Source: Paenibacillus phytorum (GTDB lineage Bacteria; Bacillota; Bacilli; Paenibacillales; NBRC-103111). Taken from it: DNA of 64,000 bases. Positions 51,864-60,694 of the stretch are shown in pieces (position 1 is the first letter of the stretch; every line of letters begins with the position of its first letter). The notes under the pieces were generated by a model that was not told where the DNA came from, did no database searches, and was given only the letters and a program-made list of their open reading frames with translations. The stretch lies in assembly GCF_013141715.1 (NCBI RefSeq), contig NZ_WHOA01000148.1:62001-126000 (forward strand). The letters run 5' to 3'. The position numbers and the translations under genes were made by a program.

Positions 51864-52901
51864 ATGAAGATTAAAACAAGCTTCCTTAAAGGCACAACGT
51901 TTACGCTGCTGTCCGTGATGTTACTTCAGGCAACATCGGCACAAGCCGCTGAGAATCCATCGCCTTCTGTATTTCTGGATGGGCATCCGATGTCCTTCCA
52001 GACTCCTCCCGTTATCGAAAACGGCTATAGCCTCGTCCCGATGCGTGCCATTTTTGAGGCTGAGGGTGCAAAAATTTCTTGGGATGAGAATACAAGAACA
52101 GTTACTGCCATTAAAGATGGCATTGTCCTTACATACCGAATCGGAGAAACAGCTGCTTATAAAAACCAAGAACGGCTGGAGATACCTGTGCCAGGCAAAA
52201 TTATAGACGGGTTTACTATGGTTCCGGTGCGATTTATTAGCGAAACGCTAGGCAATCTCGTGAAATGGCATGAATATTCCCGTTCGATTACGATTTCATC
52301 AGCTCATGACTATGAAACCACTATCGAATATGGCGTCAACCTGCGTGACTCTCCAGGTAAAGATACGGATACCCGCGTCCTCCGTATGCTTCCGAAAAAC
52401 GAGAAAGTCCACGTAATCCGAGAAATCGACGGAAATTGGCTGGAGGTGCAGACCAAAGACAATACAATTGGCTTCATCTCGGCCACACCGATGTATTCCG
52501 ATTACACAAGCCCGGCGTTGGCCGAGAAGAAAGCGGATGAGTTGATCACTTTCGGGTCCAAATTTCTGGGAACCCCTTACGAGTTCGGTGCCGCTTCCGG
52601 CCAAACCAATACGTTCGATTGCTCTTCTTTCGTCCGACATGTTTTTAACGAAGTGCTATCCATCGATCTGCCAAGAGTATCTTACGACCAAGCACAGAAA
52701 GGGAAAGAAATTGGAATCGACCAAATACGCAAAGGCGATCTACTGTTCTTCAGCGCTCGTGGGCTCGATATCGGCCACGTAGGCATCTATGCGGGAGACG
52801 GGAAAATCCTTCAAACTTATTCGAAAGAGCTCGGCGTTCACATCACTGACTTCGATGAAAAATGGAAAAAGCGTTTTGTTACGGCCAGGAGATTATTCTA
52901 A
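51864..52901 (+). CDS. Secreted NlpC/P60 hydrolase with copper-amine-oxidase-like and SH3 domains
   Basis: 345 residues, ATG with AAGGGTG upstream. A signal peptide (residues 1-28, ending SAQAA) precedes a copper amine oxidase N-terminal-like domain at about 33-145 (FLDGHPMSFQTPPVIENGYSLVPMRAIFEAEG and TMVPVRFISETLG), common in Paenibacillus exported proteins. A bacterial SH3 domain follows (about 152-210, GVNLRDSPGKD, VHVIREIDGNWLEV). The NlpC/P60 domain has the catalytic Cys in NTFDCSSFVRHVF near 254, the His in DIGHVGIYAG near 308 and a third polar residue later. It probably cleaves the peptide stems of peptidoglycan at the cell surface. It is monocistronic. Confidence 0.93.
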   Translation: MKIKTSFLKGTTFTLLSVMLLQATSAQAAENPSPSVFLDGHPMSFQTPPVIENGYSLVPMRAIFEAEGAKISWDENTRTVTAIKDGIVLTYRIGETAAYKNQERLEIPVPGKIIDGFTMVPVRFISETLGNLVKWHEYSRSITISSAHDYETTIEYGVNLRDSPGKDTDTRVLRMLPKNEKVHVIREIDGNWLEVQTKDNTIGFISATPMYSDYTSPALAEKKADELITFGSKFLGTPYEFGAASGQTNTFDCSSFVRHVFNEVLSIDLPRVSYDQAQKGKEIGIDQIRKGDLLFFSARGLDIGHVGIYAGDGKILQTYSKELGVHITDFDEKWKKRFVTARRLF

Positions 52902-52909
52902 ATGAGGGT

Positions 52910-52945
52910 GAGTCATGTTGCGAATGCAGCATGACTCTTATTTTT
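52910..52945 (+). terminator. Terminator of the NlpC/P60 gene
   Basis: GAGTCATG pairs with CATGACTC and an inner TGC/GCA stem, followed by TTATTTTT, eight bases after the stop codon. Confidence 0.85.
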
Positions 52946-52968
52946 AACGAGGATTCTTGGAATATTAT

Positions 52969-53082
52969 TCATAAGGCTTTTTTGCTATTTCTTCTTAAAA
53001 AAGAAGCAAGACGAGTCAGTCGCTTGGGCATAAACCAAACAATAAGATTGGCTAAGATTGATGCGATCATCATGAACAGCAA
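52969..53082 (-). CDS. Possible very small membrane protein or truncated relic
   Basis: On the minus strand a TTG at 53082 (GAGGTAAAG upstream) or ATG codons at 53073 and 53070 open 34 to 38 codons to a TGA at 52969. The peptide is one hydrophobic helix followed by PKRLTRLASFLRRNSKKAL. The segment IVWFMPKRLTRL resembles the first helix of CBO0543-type membrane proteins, which are much longer, so this may be the remains of one. Weak evidence; no expression signal is strong. Confidence 0.3.
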   Translation of the reverse strand: MLFMMIASILANLIVWFMPKRLTRLASFLRRNSKKAL

Positions 53083-53135
53083 AAGTCTTTACCTCATCTC
53101 AAAGTACCATGGTTCGCGAGGAATTAGTAACGAAA

Positions 53136-53185
53136 ATAATCCTAATTAGTTCAGCAAGTTCTGAACTAATTAGGATTATCTTTTT
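53136..53185. terminator. Bidirectional terminator before the methyltransferase end
   Basis: A perfect 19-base inverted repeat (ATAATCCTAATTAGTTCAG and its complement) with a six-base loop, followed by CTTTTTC on the plus strand and by TTTTCG on the minus strand. It terminates the methyltransferase gene at 53210. Confidence 0.8.
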
Positions 53186-53209
53186 CACGAAACCATTTCG
53201 GCGTTTGTA

Positions 53210-53860
53210 TTACTTCGGTACTGAGAGAAGGTTTGGTTGTTTTTTCTTGGCGAAGATCGATTGGTAATCGGCCTGCATGCCCTCCATCGGTAGAACAGAA
53301 AAGTGTTCGATATCGAATACCTCACTTACTTTTCTCTGAATGTGCTCATCTTCATAGAAGGCGAAAAAGCGTTGAGGTCTGTACGTGTCATTCTCCCAAA
53401 TCCCTTCGCTTTCGTAACCTCCATACAGGCCCAAGTACAAGAAACCGACTGGCTTCAGGACTCGCTCCATATTGGCTAGAACTTGTAGAAAACTATCCTT
53501 TGGTACATGAAGCAGAGCATTCATCGTCCAAATTGCGTCAAAGGATTCCGGCTCCAAATCCAAGGTGTAGAAATCCATGGCAAAGGCTTCAAGTCCTTTT
53601 TGAAGGCAAATGTTCACCATCTCATCGGATAAATCAACGCAAGTGACTTGGCATCCATGATTTTTCAAATAAATCGCTTGATGGCCAGAACCGCTTCCAA
53701 GATCCAAAATCCGTTGCCCACTACCCTTATCAGCTGCCTGCAGCCTAGCCAAAAAACGATCCATCTCATCTACTTTCCACGACTGAACTGTATCCCCATC
53801 CCGCAATCTAGCCTGTTGATCATAGCTCATCTTGAGCGTTGCCTTTATCTCAGGATCCAT
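53210..53860 (-). CDS. Class I SAM-dependent methyltransferase
   Basis: 216 residues, ATG with GGGAG upstream. Motif I is RILDLGSGSGHQAIYLKNHG (about 50-69), motif II CVDLSDEMV, and motif III/IV FDAIWTMNALLHVPK with the VGFLYLGLYGGYESEG strand after it. This resembles Methyltransf_25-type proteins, with the acceptor unknown. The gene may be cotranscribed with the 90-residue protein 45 bases upstream, but the space is long enough for a separate promoter. Confidence 0.87.
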   Translation of the reverse strand: MDPEIKATLKMSYDQQARLRDGDTVQSWKVDEMDRFLARLQAADKGSGQRILDLGSGSGHQAIYLKNHGCQVTCVDLSDEMVNICLQKGLEAFAMDFYTLDLEPESFDAIWTMNALLHVPKDSFLQVLANMERVLKPVGFLYLGLYGGYESEGIWENDTYRPQRFFAFYEDEHIQRKVSEVFDIEHFSVLPMEGMQADYQSIFAKKKQPNLLSVPK

Positions 53861-53905
53861 CGGCGTTTTCTCCCATCCAAACGATCGATATGTAAGCTGA
53901 ATGTA

Positions 53906-54178
53906 TTACTTCACTAGGGTTTTTTGAGCAGCGTCCACTAGCATATCAAACCACTCGTCGTCTTCCAGCAAGTCTTCAACAGCTTCAATATCCTCTTCTT
54001 TTCCTGATTCCTGTAAAAAGTGAAGGGCGTAGCTCCAGTCATCTTTACCTCGTTTGCTTTGCAGGGTAATTTCGTACGGATGCTCATGGCCTTCCACCTT
54101 GAATTGAACTTGCCCGAGGTAGCCTTCTTCTTTGCTGTGTTCCATGCTCGCTTTTAGTATTTCAATCATGTTCATCAT
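53906..54178 (-). CDS. Small acidic protein, unknown function
   Basis: Up to 90 residues; ATG codons at residues 1, 2 and 4 compete, with AAAAGG just before. The protein is strongly acidic in its second half (EEDIEAVEDLLEDDEWFDMLVDAA) and has two predicted beta strands in the first (GQVQFKVEGHEHPYEITLQSK). No named family is recognised. Its start overlaps the end of the alpha/beta hydrolase gene by about 17 bases, so translation is probably coupled and the two may work together. Confidence 0.7.
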   Translation of the reverse strand: MMNMIEILKASMEHSKEEGYLGQVQFKVEGHEHPYEITLQSKRGKDDWSYALHFLQESGKEEDIEAVEDLLEDDEWFDMLVDAAQKTLVK

Positions 54179-54881
54179 CCTTTTCTATTCGTTGTAACCA
54201 AGTCCAAATCGTGTTCATCGTGGTCTGCAGGTTCGTTGCTTCATTCCATATATAGGGATTGTGATCTCTGAAATAATCGGCATGTCCACCTATTAACGGT
54301 AAAGTTTGCCGATGAGAAGGAGCATGTTTCATGCCATTCCAACGGCGCAATCCCAAGCGTGTTCTCATCCAGCCACCCCATGTGCCCAGTCTAGGAACTG
54401 GATCATTGGATTTATCCAACTGATTAGCAGCATCAAGATAAAGAACACGGCTCTTTAACGATGGAGGAATCGCACATTTCGGCGATCCAATTTGGACCAC
54501 ACCGAGGATGGAAACCCCCTCTTTCATAAGGGCATCGGCCGCCAGAATAGAAGCCACAGCCCCTGCACTATGTCCGATTAGCAGCAACTGCTGTTTAGGG
54601 ACAAGGTTGTCGTTAATCAACTTCAACAAGCTTTTGCCGCCATAATGAGACCTCTTCCGATGTGCATTGTTCCATAGATCACTGGTAATTTCTCGGAGCT
54701 GCACTTGCTTTCGCCTCGTCCAATCGCCATACGGATAATGAATAACGACTTGGACACGTGAACCTGCTTGTTCAAAACGAGCAGCTAGTTCCGCGGCGAA
54801 AGCATCGAGGAAATAAGGCGCTGTGGCAAAACCAGCAGATACATAAATGACGAATTCCTCCGGTTCGGAGTGGATTGTCAT
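54162..54881 (-). CDS. Alpha/beta hydrolase (lipase-like)
   Basis: 239 residues from the ATG at 54881 with AAGGGA upstream; a TTG nine codons earlier overlaps the end of the helicase region and is less likely. The nucleophile elbow GHSAGAVAS lies near residue 104, the strand LLLIGHSAG before it is typical, and a later Asp (YLDAANQLDKSND) and the HADYF His near 215 could complete a catalytic triad. No signal peptide is evident. Possible lipase or esterase on an unknown cytoplasmic substrate. It lies between hrpB upstream and a small acidic protein with which it overlaps, forming a three-gene unit. Confidence 0.78.
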   Translation of the reverse strand: MTIHSEPEEFVIYVSAGFATAPYFLDAFAAELAARFEQAGSRVQVVIHYPYGDWTRRKQVQLREITSDLWNNAHRKRSHYGGKSLLKLINDNLVPKQQLLLIGHSAGAVASILAADALMKEGVSILGVVQIGSPKCAIPPSLKSRVLYLDAANQLDKSNDPVPRLGTWGGWMRTRLGLRRWNGMKHAPSHRQTLPLIGGHADYFRDHNPYIWNEATNLQTTMNTIWTWLQRIEKDDEHD

Positions 54882-54914
54882 GGCTTGCTCAGTTCCCTTC
54901 TCGTGCAAATTAGG

Positions 54915-57401
54915 TTAGGAACGCGGTTTAGCTCGATTTGTCGGCATCGCCGCCATCGGATCGTCCGGCCAGTAATGCTTAGGGTATCGGCCTTTGAGAT
55001 CTTTTTTGACTTCGAAATAAGCATCCCGCCAGAAGCTCGCCAAATCCTTCGTCACCTGTACAGGACGCTGAGCAGGCGATAATAAGTGTAAGGTCACGGG
55101 CACCCTCCCCTTTGCGATCCGAGGGGTATCGGCTAAACCAAACATTTCTTGTAATCGAACCGATAAAGCAGGCGACTCACTGACGCTATAATCAACGGGA
55201 ATTCGGGAACCGCTGGGTACCTGAATGTGCGTTGGCGCCCATTCTTCTAACCATCGACGCTGCTCCCATGTTAGCATTTCTTCTAATATACTTGTCAAGT
55301 TAAGACGCCCTAAAGCCCCCTTGCTTTTCAAACCGTAAAGATGGGGCCCCAGCCAGTCCTCTAAGGAAGCAAGCAAATTGGCGTCCCCCATATCTGGCCA
55401 TTCTACATCAAATCGATGTAAAAACATAACACGCTGTTGAAGCTGCCTCGCACTCCGAGTCCAAGGCAGCAGCTCCAAAGATTCTGCCTGAATTCCGGAT
55501 ATCAAAGCTTGCATCACCAAGTCTGGGTTTGGATCCTGTAATGGGTTTTCTTTGAGGATGATGGCACCTAACCGAAGGCGCTGTCTTGCTTTAACGGAAC
55601 CCGTTGTCTGTTCCCATACCACTTCTTGCTCTTTCAGCAAGCGGTCCTCAAAGGCTTCAAATAGCTCTTCCTCCTGAATGGGGACTGCCAAATAAATACG
55701 GCTCTCCGCACCGTTATCGTCCAGCTCGGCGGCGACGAGATAACGCTCGTTCGAGAGCGACTGCAGCTCGGGCAGCACAGCGCCGCGCCCGCTGCTGAGC
55801 AAGAACCGACCTGTCGACCGCCGCTGCGCGACGCGGTCGGGATAAGCGAATGCGAGCAGCAATCCGCTCGCATTCGCTTTATTCCCGCTCGGACGGATGC
55901 CGAGCTGCTGCATGAGCACTTTGGCTTCCGCCGCGATGCGGCGGCATAAGCCAAAGTCAACGTCTACGCGCTGCTCGCCCTGCGCAGCGCGCCAGAGCAC
56001 TTCGATGCGGGTACGAATATCCGCATCTCGGCCCTCAGCAGCGCGCATGAAATCGCGCTCCCCAAGCATTACGGCGAGCTCGCACGCTAGCGCGCCGAGC
56101 TCAAGCGGTATGGCTTGCAGCACCATATGCGCAAGCCGCGGGTGCAGCGGGAGCGACGCTAGGCGTTTGCCGTGCGCGCTCAAGCCCCCGTCCTCGTGCA
56201 GCGCGCCCAGCTGCACGAGCAATTCCCGCGCCTGCTGATACGCAGCAGCAGGCGGCGGGTCTAGCCAGACCAGCGAAGCTGGGTCTGGCACGCCCCAGGC
56301 GGCCAACTCCAGCGCGAGCGGTGCCAGATCCGCTTCGCGGATTTCTGGCGTACTGCTCAGCGGGAGCTGCCGCTGCTCGGTCTCGGTCCACAGGCGGTAA
56401 CACACGCCTGGACCGAGCCGACCGGCACGGCCTCTGCGCTGATCCGCAGAGGCGACAGACACAGGCACCGTCGTCAGACGAGTCATGCCGGTGCGTGGCG
56501 AGAAGCGGGGCACGCGCATGAGCCCGCTGTCGATAACGACCGTGACGCCTTCGACGGTCAAGCTTGTCTCGGCAATTGAAGTGGCCAGCACAACCTTCCG
56601 GTGCCCTGGCGAACATACTGCCAGTGCTTGATCCTGTGCCTCTTGGGAGAGATTACCATACAGAGGTGCGATCTCTATCTCTTTTCCTAATTTAAGTGCA
56701 GCAAGGTTGTTAGCAACACGATGAATTTCAGCTGCTCCAGGGAGAAAAACAAGCAAGCTGCCTTCATTCATTTGCAAGGCCCGTTGGATGTTTGTTACTA
56801 CAACCTGTTCTATTCTACTCGTCATTTTCGCATCCAGATATTGAGTGACAACAGGATAAGTTCGCCCTTCACTTTGAATAATCGGTGCATGATCCAGCAT
56901 GGCCGAAACCGTGTTAGCCTCAATCGTAGCCGACATAATCAGAATTCGCAGATCCTCACGCAAAAGGGTTTGTGATTGCCTGCTAAGTGCCAACCCCAAA
57001 TCTGCATGTAAGCTGCGCTCATGAAACTCATCAAAAATAACAGCCCCCACCCCTTCCAAGGCAGGATCTGTTTGAAGCATGCGCGTAAGCACACCTTCCG
57101 TTATCACTTCAATTCGCGTGTTCGGTCCAACCCTCGTGTCATTTTTCACTCGATAGCCAATGGTCTGCCCAACTTCTTCACCACGAAGCTTAGACATATA
57201 TCGAGCAGCCGCACGAGCTGCCAGTCTTCTAGGCTCAAGCATGAGTATCTTTTGGTTTTGCAGCCAAGACTCTTGTAGAATAGCTAACGGTACTTGCGTT
57301 GTTTTGCCCGCACCAGGCTGAGCGACCAATATTGTGCATGGATTTGTTAGTAAGGCTTCTTTCAATTGAGGAAGCACGGTTTCAATCGGTAACGAGTTCA
57401 T
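54915..57401 (-). CDS. hrpB: ATP-dependent helicase HrpB
   Basis: 828 residues, ATG with GGAGTG upstream. DEAH-box superfamily 2 motifs are in order: Walker A PGAGKTTQVPLA near residue 30, motif II DEFHERSLHADLGL near 125 (DEFH is usual for HrpB), motif III SATIEA near 155, and motif VI QRRGRAGRLGPG near 320. An HA2-like helical domain follows and the C-terminal HrpB domain ends with RYPKHYWPDDP. It is a putative RNA helicase with an undefined role; the gene is non-essential where tested in other bacteria. Its middle (about 55640-56550) is markedly rich in G+C. It heads the unit with the lipase-like gene. Confidence 0.95.
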   Translation of the reverse strand: MNSLPIETVLPQLKEALLTNPCTILVAQPGAGKTTQVPLAILQESWLQNQKILMLEPRRLAARAAARYMSKLRGEEVGQTIGYRVKNDTRVGPNTRIEVITEGVLTRMLQTDPALEGVGAVIFDEFHERSLHADLGLALSRQSQTLLREDLRILIMSATIEANTVSAMLDHAPIIQSEGRTYPVVTQYLDAKMTSRIEQVVVTNIQRALQMNEGSLLVFLPGAAEIHRVANNLAALKLGKEIEIAPLYGNLSQEAQDQALAVCSPGHRKVVLATSIAETSLTVEGVTVVIDSGLMRVPRFSPRTGMTRLTTVPVSVASADQRRGRAGRLGPGVCYRLWTETEQRQLPLSSTPEIREADLAPLALELAAWGVPDPASLVWLDPPPAAAYQQARELLVQLGALHEDGGLSAHGKRLASLPLHPRLAHMVLQAIPLELGALACELAVMLGERDFMRAAEGRDADIRTRIEVLWRAAQGEQRVDVDFGLCRRIAAEAKVLMQQLGIRPSGNKANASGLLLAFAYPDRVAQRRSTGRFLLSSGRGAVLPELQSLSNERYLVAAELDDNGAESRIYLAVPIQEEELFEAFEDRLLKEQEVVWEQTTGSVKARQRLRLGAIILKENPLQDPNPDLVMQALISGIQAESLELLPWTRSARQLQQRVMFLHRFDVEWPDMGDANLLASLEDWLGPHLYGLKSKGALGRLNLTSILEEMLTWEQRRWLEEWAPTHIQVPSGSRIPVDYSVSESPALSVRLQEMFGLADTPRIAKGRVPVTLHLLSPAQRPVQVTKDLASFWRDAYFEVKKDLKGRYPKHYWPDDPMAAMPTNRAKPRS

Positions 57402-57629
57402 TAGTTTTCACTCCGAGGCTTCTGTCAGTCTTGTTATCGCTTGCTCCATGCGTTTCGAGCGGGTTTCCGTCATTTCAAGTCTGGACTCATTCAATTAATG
57501 ACATTAATTATTAATGAGGCGAGTTTATAATGTCGATTATTGTTCGGATTTCCTCTTACAAAAACTGTTCCTCACCTATTCAATCGTGTATACTAGATTA
57601 GAATCTGGTCACTAAAGGAGAACTTTAAG

Positions 57630-57884
57630 ATGAATGTACATGAAGCGATATCCAAACATTCGAATGCACAGCACCTACATCTCGTTAGGTTTGCAGAGCT
57701 AGATGCACAGCGTGAGCAAGCTATTGACGCTGCTGTCGATCTGTGCAGAAGCGGGCTCCCTTTTAGCGTTGATGCGATCAACGCCGTAACAGCCCAAATC
57801 ATCGCCCATGCCAAAGAAGGTATTTCTCCGCTCCGTTCTTATGTAACTGAAGACATGGTGCGTGATTACGTAAACAAAGGTTAA
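57630..57884 (+). CDS. DUF2533 family protein (YpbS-like)
   Basis: 84 residues, ATG with AAAGGAG nine bases upstream. The whole protein matches the DUF2533 pattern known from B. subtilis YpbS: VHEAISKHSNAQHLHLVRFAELDAQREQAI, GLPFSVDAINAVTAQI and ITP-like RSYVTEDMVRDYV. It is small, helical, soluble and without known function. A 54-residue membrane protein begins 14 bases after its stop, so the two are probably cotranscribed. Confidence 0.88.
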   Translation: MNVHEAISKHSNAQHLHLVRFAELDAQREQAIDAAVDLCRSGLPFSVDAINAVTAQIIAHAKEGISPLRSYVTEDMVRDYVNKG

Positions 57885-57898
57885 GGAGATAAATAGCG

Positions 57899-58063
57899 AT
57901 GGGTGTTCTAACTTTTATTTCAATGCTAGTTATGGGATCAGCATTTAGTGCCGGATTCTTGCTTTTGTTTAAGCGGAAAATAGCTCTTGGTATTGTCTGT
58001 ATCGGACTCTCCATTGTCTGTTATATCGCATATGCTTACATAGCGACCAAGTATTTCGTCTAA
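57899..58063 (+). CDS. Small two-helix membrane protein, 54 residues
   Basis: ATG at 57899, ten bases after AAGGAG, opens 54 codons. Two hydrophobic stretches, residues 3-25 and 30-48, enclose a short basic turn FKRKIALG, so it should be a hairpin membrane protein. No family recognised. The strong ribosome site, close spacing behind the DUF2533 gene and the terminator after its stop support that it is real even though it is very short. Confidence 0.7.
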   Translation: MGVLTFISMLVMGSAFSAGFLLLFKRKIALGIVCIGLSIVCYIAYAYIATKYFV

Positions 58064-58082
58064 AAATAATATGTACGCAATG

Positions 58083-58116
58083 AGAACCGATTGGGTCACC
58101 CGATACGGTTCTTTTT
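58083..58116 (+). terminator. Terminator of the DUF2533 unit
   Basis: AGAACCG and CGGTTCT form a stem with inner GGGT/ACCC pairs, followed by five T. It lies 20 bases after the small membrane gene. Confidence 0.8.
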
Positions 58117-58763
58117 CATTCAGACCATCCATTTTCCCTTAGTGTACGAAACACAAGATCAAAATAGGCGACTGGATGCGGCACCAAATGATTTAGGGTC
58201 AGAAGCAGATTTGTTTGATCTAGCTCGCTTTCGATCCCCATTTTATAACCACTTGCCATTATTTCTTTTGTTTCTTGATGAGCTAAGCGCTCAAGGTCTA
58301 CGACACTTACTGCGTACAGACCACTTACTTCTTCTGGCTGAAGAATATAACGATTCAGTGGTTGGTCGCAGCGATATATAAACACATGACAAAACTCACG
58401 ATCAATCAGTTGATCCGAAATCAGATCTTCTTCTGCAAATACCCCGCAAGGGATTAAATCACTGAAATCGACCTTCAGCCCAAGCTCTTCCTCTAGCTCC
58501 CTCACACCGTCTTCTGTGGTTTCTCCGGCTGCAAGATGCCCAGCGCAAGAAATGTCCAGCAAGTTCGGAAACAGATCCTTCTCTGGATGTCTTAACTGGA
58601 GTAAGAGACTAGGTTTCTTCCCTTCTAGGCTAACGATCCAACACTGAAAAGTTCGATGCCACAGCCCTTTCGCGTGCACTTCTGAGCGCGGAGCAACCCC
58701 AAGCTTATTCATCTTTTCATCATAGATATCAAACAGCTCTTCGGACTTGTTCAAATTACTCAT
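58116..58763 (-). CDS. Nudix hydrolase with isopentenyl-isomerase-like layout
   Basis: 215 residues, ATG with GAGGGGAG upstream. The Nudix box is complete: G then E then REL-x-EE-x-G in GHLAAGETTEDGVRELEEELGL near residues 75-97. The N-terminal EELFDIYDEKMNKLGVAPRSEVHAKGLWHRTFQCWIV is typical of the YfcD/IDI-like Nudix group, which act on nucleotide sugars or phosphorylated compounds. It is convergent with the DUF2533 unit; its last codons reach the edge of that unit's terminator. Confidence 0.9.
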   Translation of the reverse strand: MSNLNKSEELFDIYDEKMNKLGVAPRSEVHAKGLWHRTFQCWIVSLEGKKPSLLLQLRHPEKDLFPNLLDISCAGHLAAGETTEDGVRELEEELGLKVDFSDLIPCGVFAEEDLISDQLIDREFCHVFIYRCDQPLNRYILQPEEVSGLYAVSVVDLERLAHQETKEIMASGYKMGIESELDQTNLLLTLNHLVPHPVAYFDLVFRTLRENGWSE

Positions 58764-58793
58764 GTTCTCCCCTCAGAACCTTCTATGTACCTG

Positions 58794-59051
58794 CTACCTG
58801 CGTATTATTTTTTTCGTCATTTTCATGGCATAGAGGTCTTCTTCCAATGAACTCATTCTTTCCATCAAGGTCTTGCCTGCATCTTCTATGGCCTGGTTAT
58901 AAATAGGTGCAGCCAATTGTTGAAGCATATAATCGATTAATTGTTCCGTGGCCAAACGTCCTAATTCAATATTATGGTCCAATTCCAGATGGCCTTGCAA
59001 ATCCTCAATCAACAATTCCTTCTCTTCTTTCGCTAATTTCAATGGTTTCAT
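58794..59051 (-). CDS. DUF2164 family protein
   Basis: 85 residues, ATG with GAGGTG upstream. The pattern ELGRLATEQLIDYMLQQLAAPIYNQAIEDA followed by LEEDLYAMKM matches DUF2164, a small helical family of unknown function found in many Bacillota and Proteobacteria. It lies nine bases after the Dabb gene and 30 bases before the Nudix gene, so the three are likely one transcript. Confidence 0.85.
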   Translation of the reverse strand: MKPLKLAKEEKELLIEDLQGHLELDHNIELGRLATEQLIDYMLQQLAAPIYNQAIEDAGKTLMERMSSLEEDLYAMKMTKKIIRR

Positions 59052-59060
59052 AAGAGCACC

Positions 59061-59369
59061 TCACTCAAAAATAGACAAATCGATTTCTTGAAACCGGCTT
59101 ACTTCTTTTACCCAACGCTCCGCAACATAATGGGTATGTATCGGATGAACATTGTAAGCTTCATAAGCTGCTCTATCTGCAAATACCATTGAAAATCCGA
59201 AATCATAATCTGTCTTTGTGCTAACTTGACGAAACACTTCAAATTGCTCAACCCCAGGTATTGCCGCAAGTTCCTGAGCACTGCTTTTTAGAAATTGTTC
59301 GGCTTCCAGCGTATCTTTACCTGCGTGTAAATTAAATATCACCATATGTTTGATACTTGCTTGATTCAT
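59061..59369 (-). CDS. Dabb (stress-responsive A/B barrel) protein
   Basis: 102 residues from the ATG at 59369, preceded by AAAGGAGAAGA; the frame extends to 59408 without support. The dimeric alpha-beta barrel signature is IKHMVIFNLHAGKD at the start, the IPGVEQFEVFRQVSTKTDYDFGFSMVF core, and the terminal YNVHPIHTHYVAERW. Dabb proteins are stress-related in plants and of mixed or unknown role in bacteria. It lies 39 bases after the coiled-coil gene and nine bases before DUF2164. Confidence 0.87.
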   Translation of the reverse strand: MNQASIKHMVIFNLHAGKDTLEAEQFLKSSAQELAAIPGVEQFEVFRQVSTKTDYDFGFSMVFADRAAYEAYNVHPIHTHYVAERWVKEVSRFQEIDLSIFE

Positions 59370-59407
59370 AGGTCTCTCTTCTCCTTTTTTCTCCATCTTT
59401 CTATCCA

Positions 59408-60349
59408 TTATAGCGGATTTTGTATCAACGAACTATATAACCTCTTTGCTTCTTCCATGCTCGACTCCGACTTACTTAAAGCTTGCTCTAATTCATTACA
59501 CAGTCGATTCACTTCCATCGCTTTATCTTCTACTTGTTTTGAAGTTTCGTGAATCTTACCTTGAACCAACCAATCCGTTAATAATCCGTCAAAGAAGTAA
59601 TCTGAGAATTTGAGAAATTCGCTAATATGGCTATCTATAGATAACGTCATATGGACATCCTTAAGTTCCTTCTCAAAACGGCTTAGTCTACTCTGAGCAG
59701 CGTGTACATGATCCATGGCTTCATCAATTTTTCCATGTTTGATATGCGTTGACAGCATGCCGCCGCCGAGCATATCATAAGTGCCCCAATTACGTGCAGA
59801 ACGAAGTGATTCAGCTGCTAATTGCAAATATTTCAGGACTGAGTCTCCTGCACTTAACGCTTCTTTAAGCTCTTTGATTTGTAATTGAAATTCCGCTATC
59901 CGTTCAGAGAGCTCCCGCAGCTGCCTGCTCTTGCCTGAGTCATTAACATGAATATAAGATTCAATTTTCAGGGTCAAATCTTCCACTTCTAAGTCCCAAA
60001 ATCGCACGGAATGGAGCTTGTTCCGCATTTCTTGTATCTCTTGCTCAAGATGATCCCTTCGACGAACAGCTTCATTATATCTAAATTTCAGTTCCAGCAG
60101 TTCTTGTTCCTCAACAGCCAGCTTCTCTGCTTTCTTGTTCATTAAATCATACAGAAAGCTGGTAAAGCTGTGAGTTTTCAATTTTTCTACATCTCTTTTT
60201 TCTTTGATGAGCTGTTCTTCCCAAATGACAATATGATCTTTTGAGTTACTCCATTCTCTTTCTAAATCCGCTAGCCGGGCCGACCAAACTGCTTGCAAGC
60301 GGCCATTTTCTTTGGCTGCTGCCAATCTTTGCACAAGCTCTTGAATCAT
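59408..60349 (-). CDS. Long coiled-coil protein, unknown function
   Basis: 313 residues from the ATG at 60349, preceded by AAGGGA; the frame is open 34 codons further to a TTG with no ribosome site. Nearly the whole protein is predicted helix with charged heptad-like stretches, for example EKLAVEEQELLELKFRYNE and LRELSERIAEFQLQIKELKEA. A short glycine-containing region YDMLGGGMLSTHIKHGKIDEAMDHVHAAQSRL near 205-240 breaks the coil and is the part most likely to be conserved. No enzyme motif, membrane helix or signal peptide is present. It may be a scaffolding or cell-envelope-associated cytoplasmic protein. Confidence 0.72.
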   Translation of the reverse strand: MIQELVQRLAAAKENGRLQAVWSARLADLEREWSNSKDHIVIWEEQLIKEKRDVEKLKTHSFTSFLYDLMNKKAEKLAVEEQELLELKFRYNEAVRRRDHLEQEIQEMRNKLHSVRFWDLEVEDLTLKIESYIHVNDSGKSRQLRELSERIAEFQLQIKELKEALSAGDSVLKYLQLAAESLRSARNWGTYDMLGGGMLSTHIKHGKIDEAMDHVHAAQSRLSRFEKELKDVHMTLSIDSHISEFLKFSDYFFDGLLTDWLVQGKIHETSKQVEDKAMEVNRLCNELEQALSKSESSMEEAKRLYSSLIQNPL

Positions 60350-60501
60350 ATTCCACCATCCCTTACACAATTCATCTACTCTACTAGACGACGCCCAGCT
60401 TTCTTTGGTTTCATCAACTTTCCTTTTTATGGAGAATAAAAACAACCTCAATTGTACACGTTAAAGCTGAACGCTAACCTGCCCTTGAAAGGATGAACGA
60501 C

Positions 60502-60678
60502 ATGGAAAACGAGAAGCATAGAGGCAAATACAAAGGCACAACGAACATGAATGCGAAAAATCAAGATATGGCTTTCGTGAACGACACGTTAGAAAATGCC
60601 CCCAATACGACACCTGTCAACATAGCGGAAGACGACATTAGCGAAGGTAACGAAGAACGACAATTGAATCAGAAGTAA
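60502..60678 (+). CDS. Small hydrophilic protein, 58 residues
   Basis: Most likely ATG at 60502, eight bases after AAAGG; another ATG at 60493 is possible. The peptide is very polar, rich in N, E, K and D, has no predicted fold and ends in EERQLNQK. Such proteins in Bacillales are often spore-associated, but no signature is present and none is claimed. It has its own terminator and is divergent from the coiled-coil gene. Confidence 0.6.
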   Translation: MENEKHRGKYKGTTNMNAKNQDMAFVNDTLENAPNTTPVNIAEDDISEGNEERQLNQK

Positions 60679-60694
60679 GGGTCATCTTAGATTC

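Noticed and set aside
52862..53149. 95-codon plus-strand frame overlapping the end of the NlpC/P60 gene
   Set aside because: It reads through the NlpC/P60 terminator and most of the following intergenic hairpin; no ribosome site.
55634..56616. Several long frames on both strands inside hrpB
   Set aside because: High G+C content removes stop codons in the other frames. The peptides are rich in R, A, S and C, as expected for such shadows.
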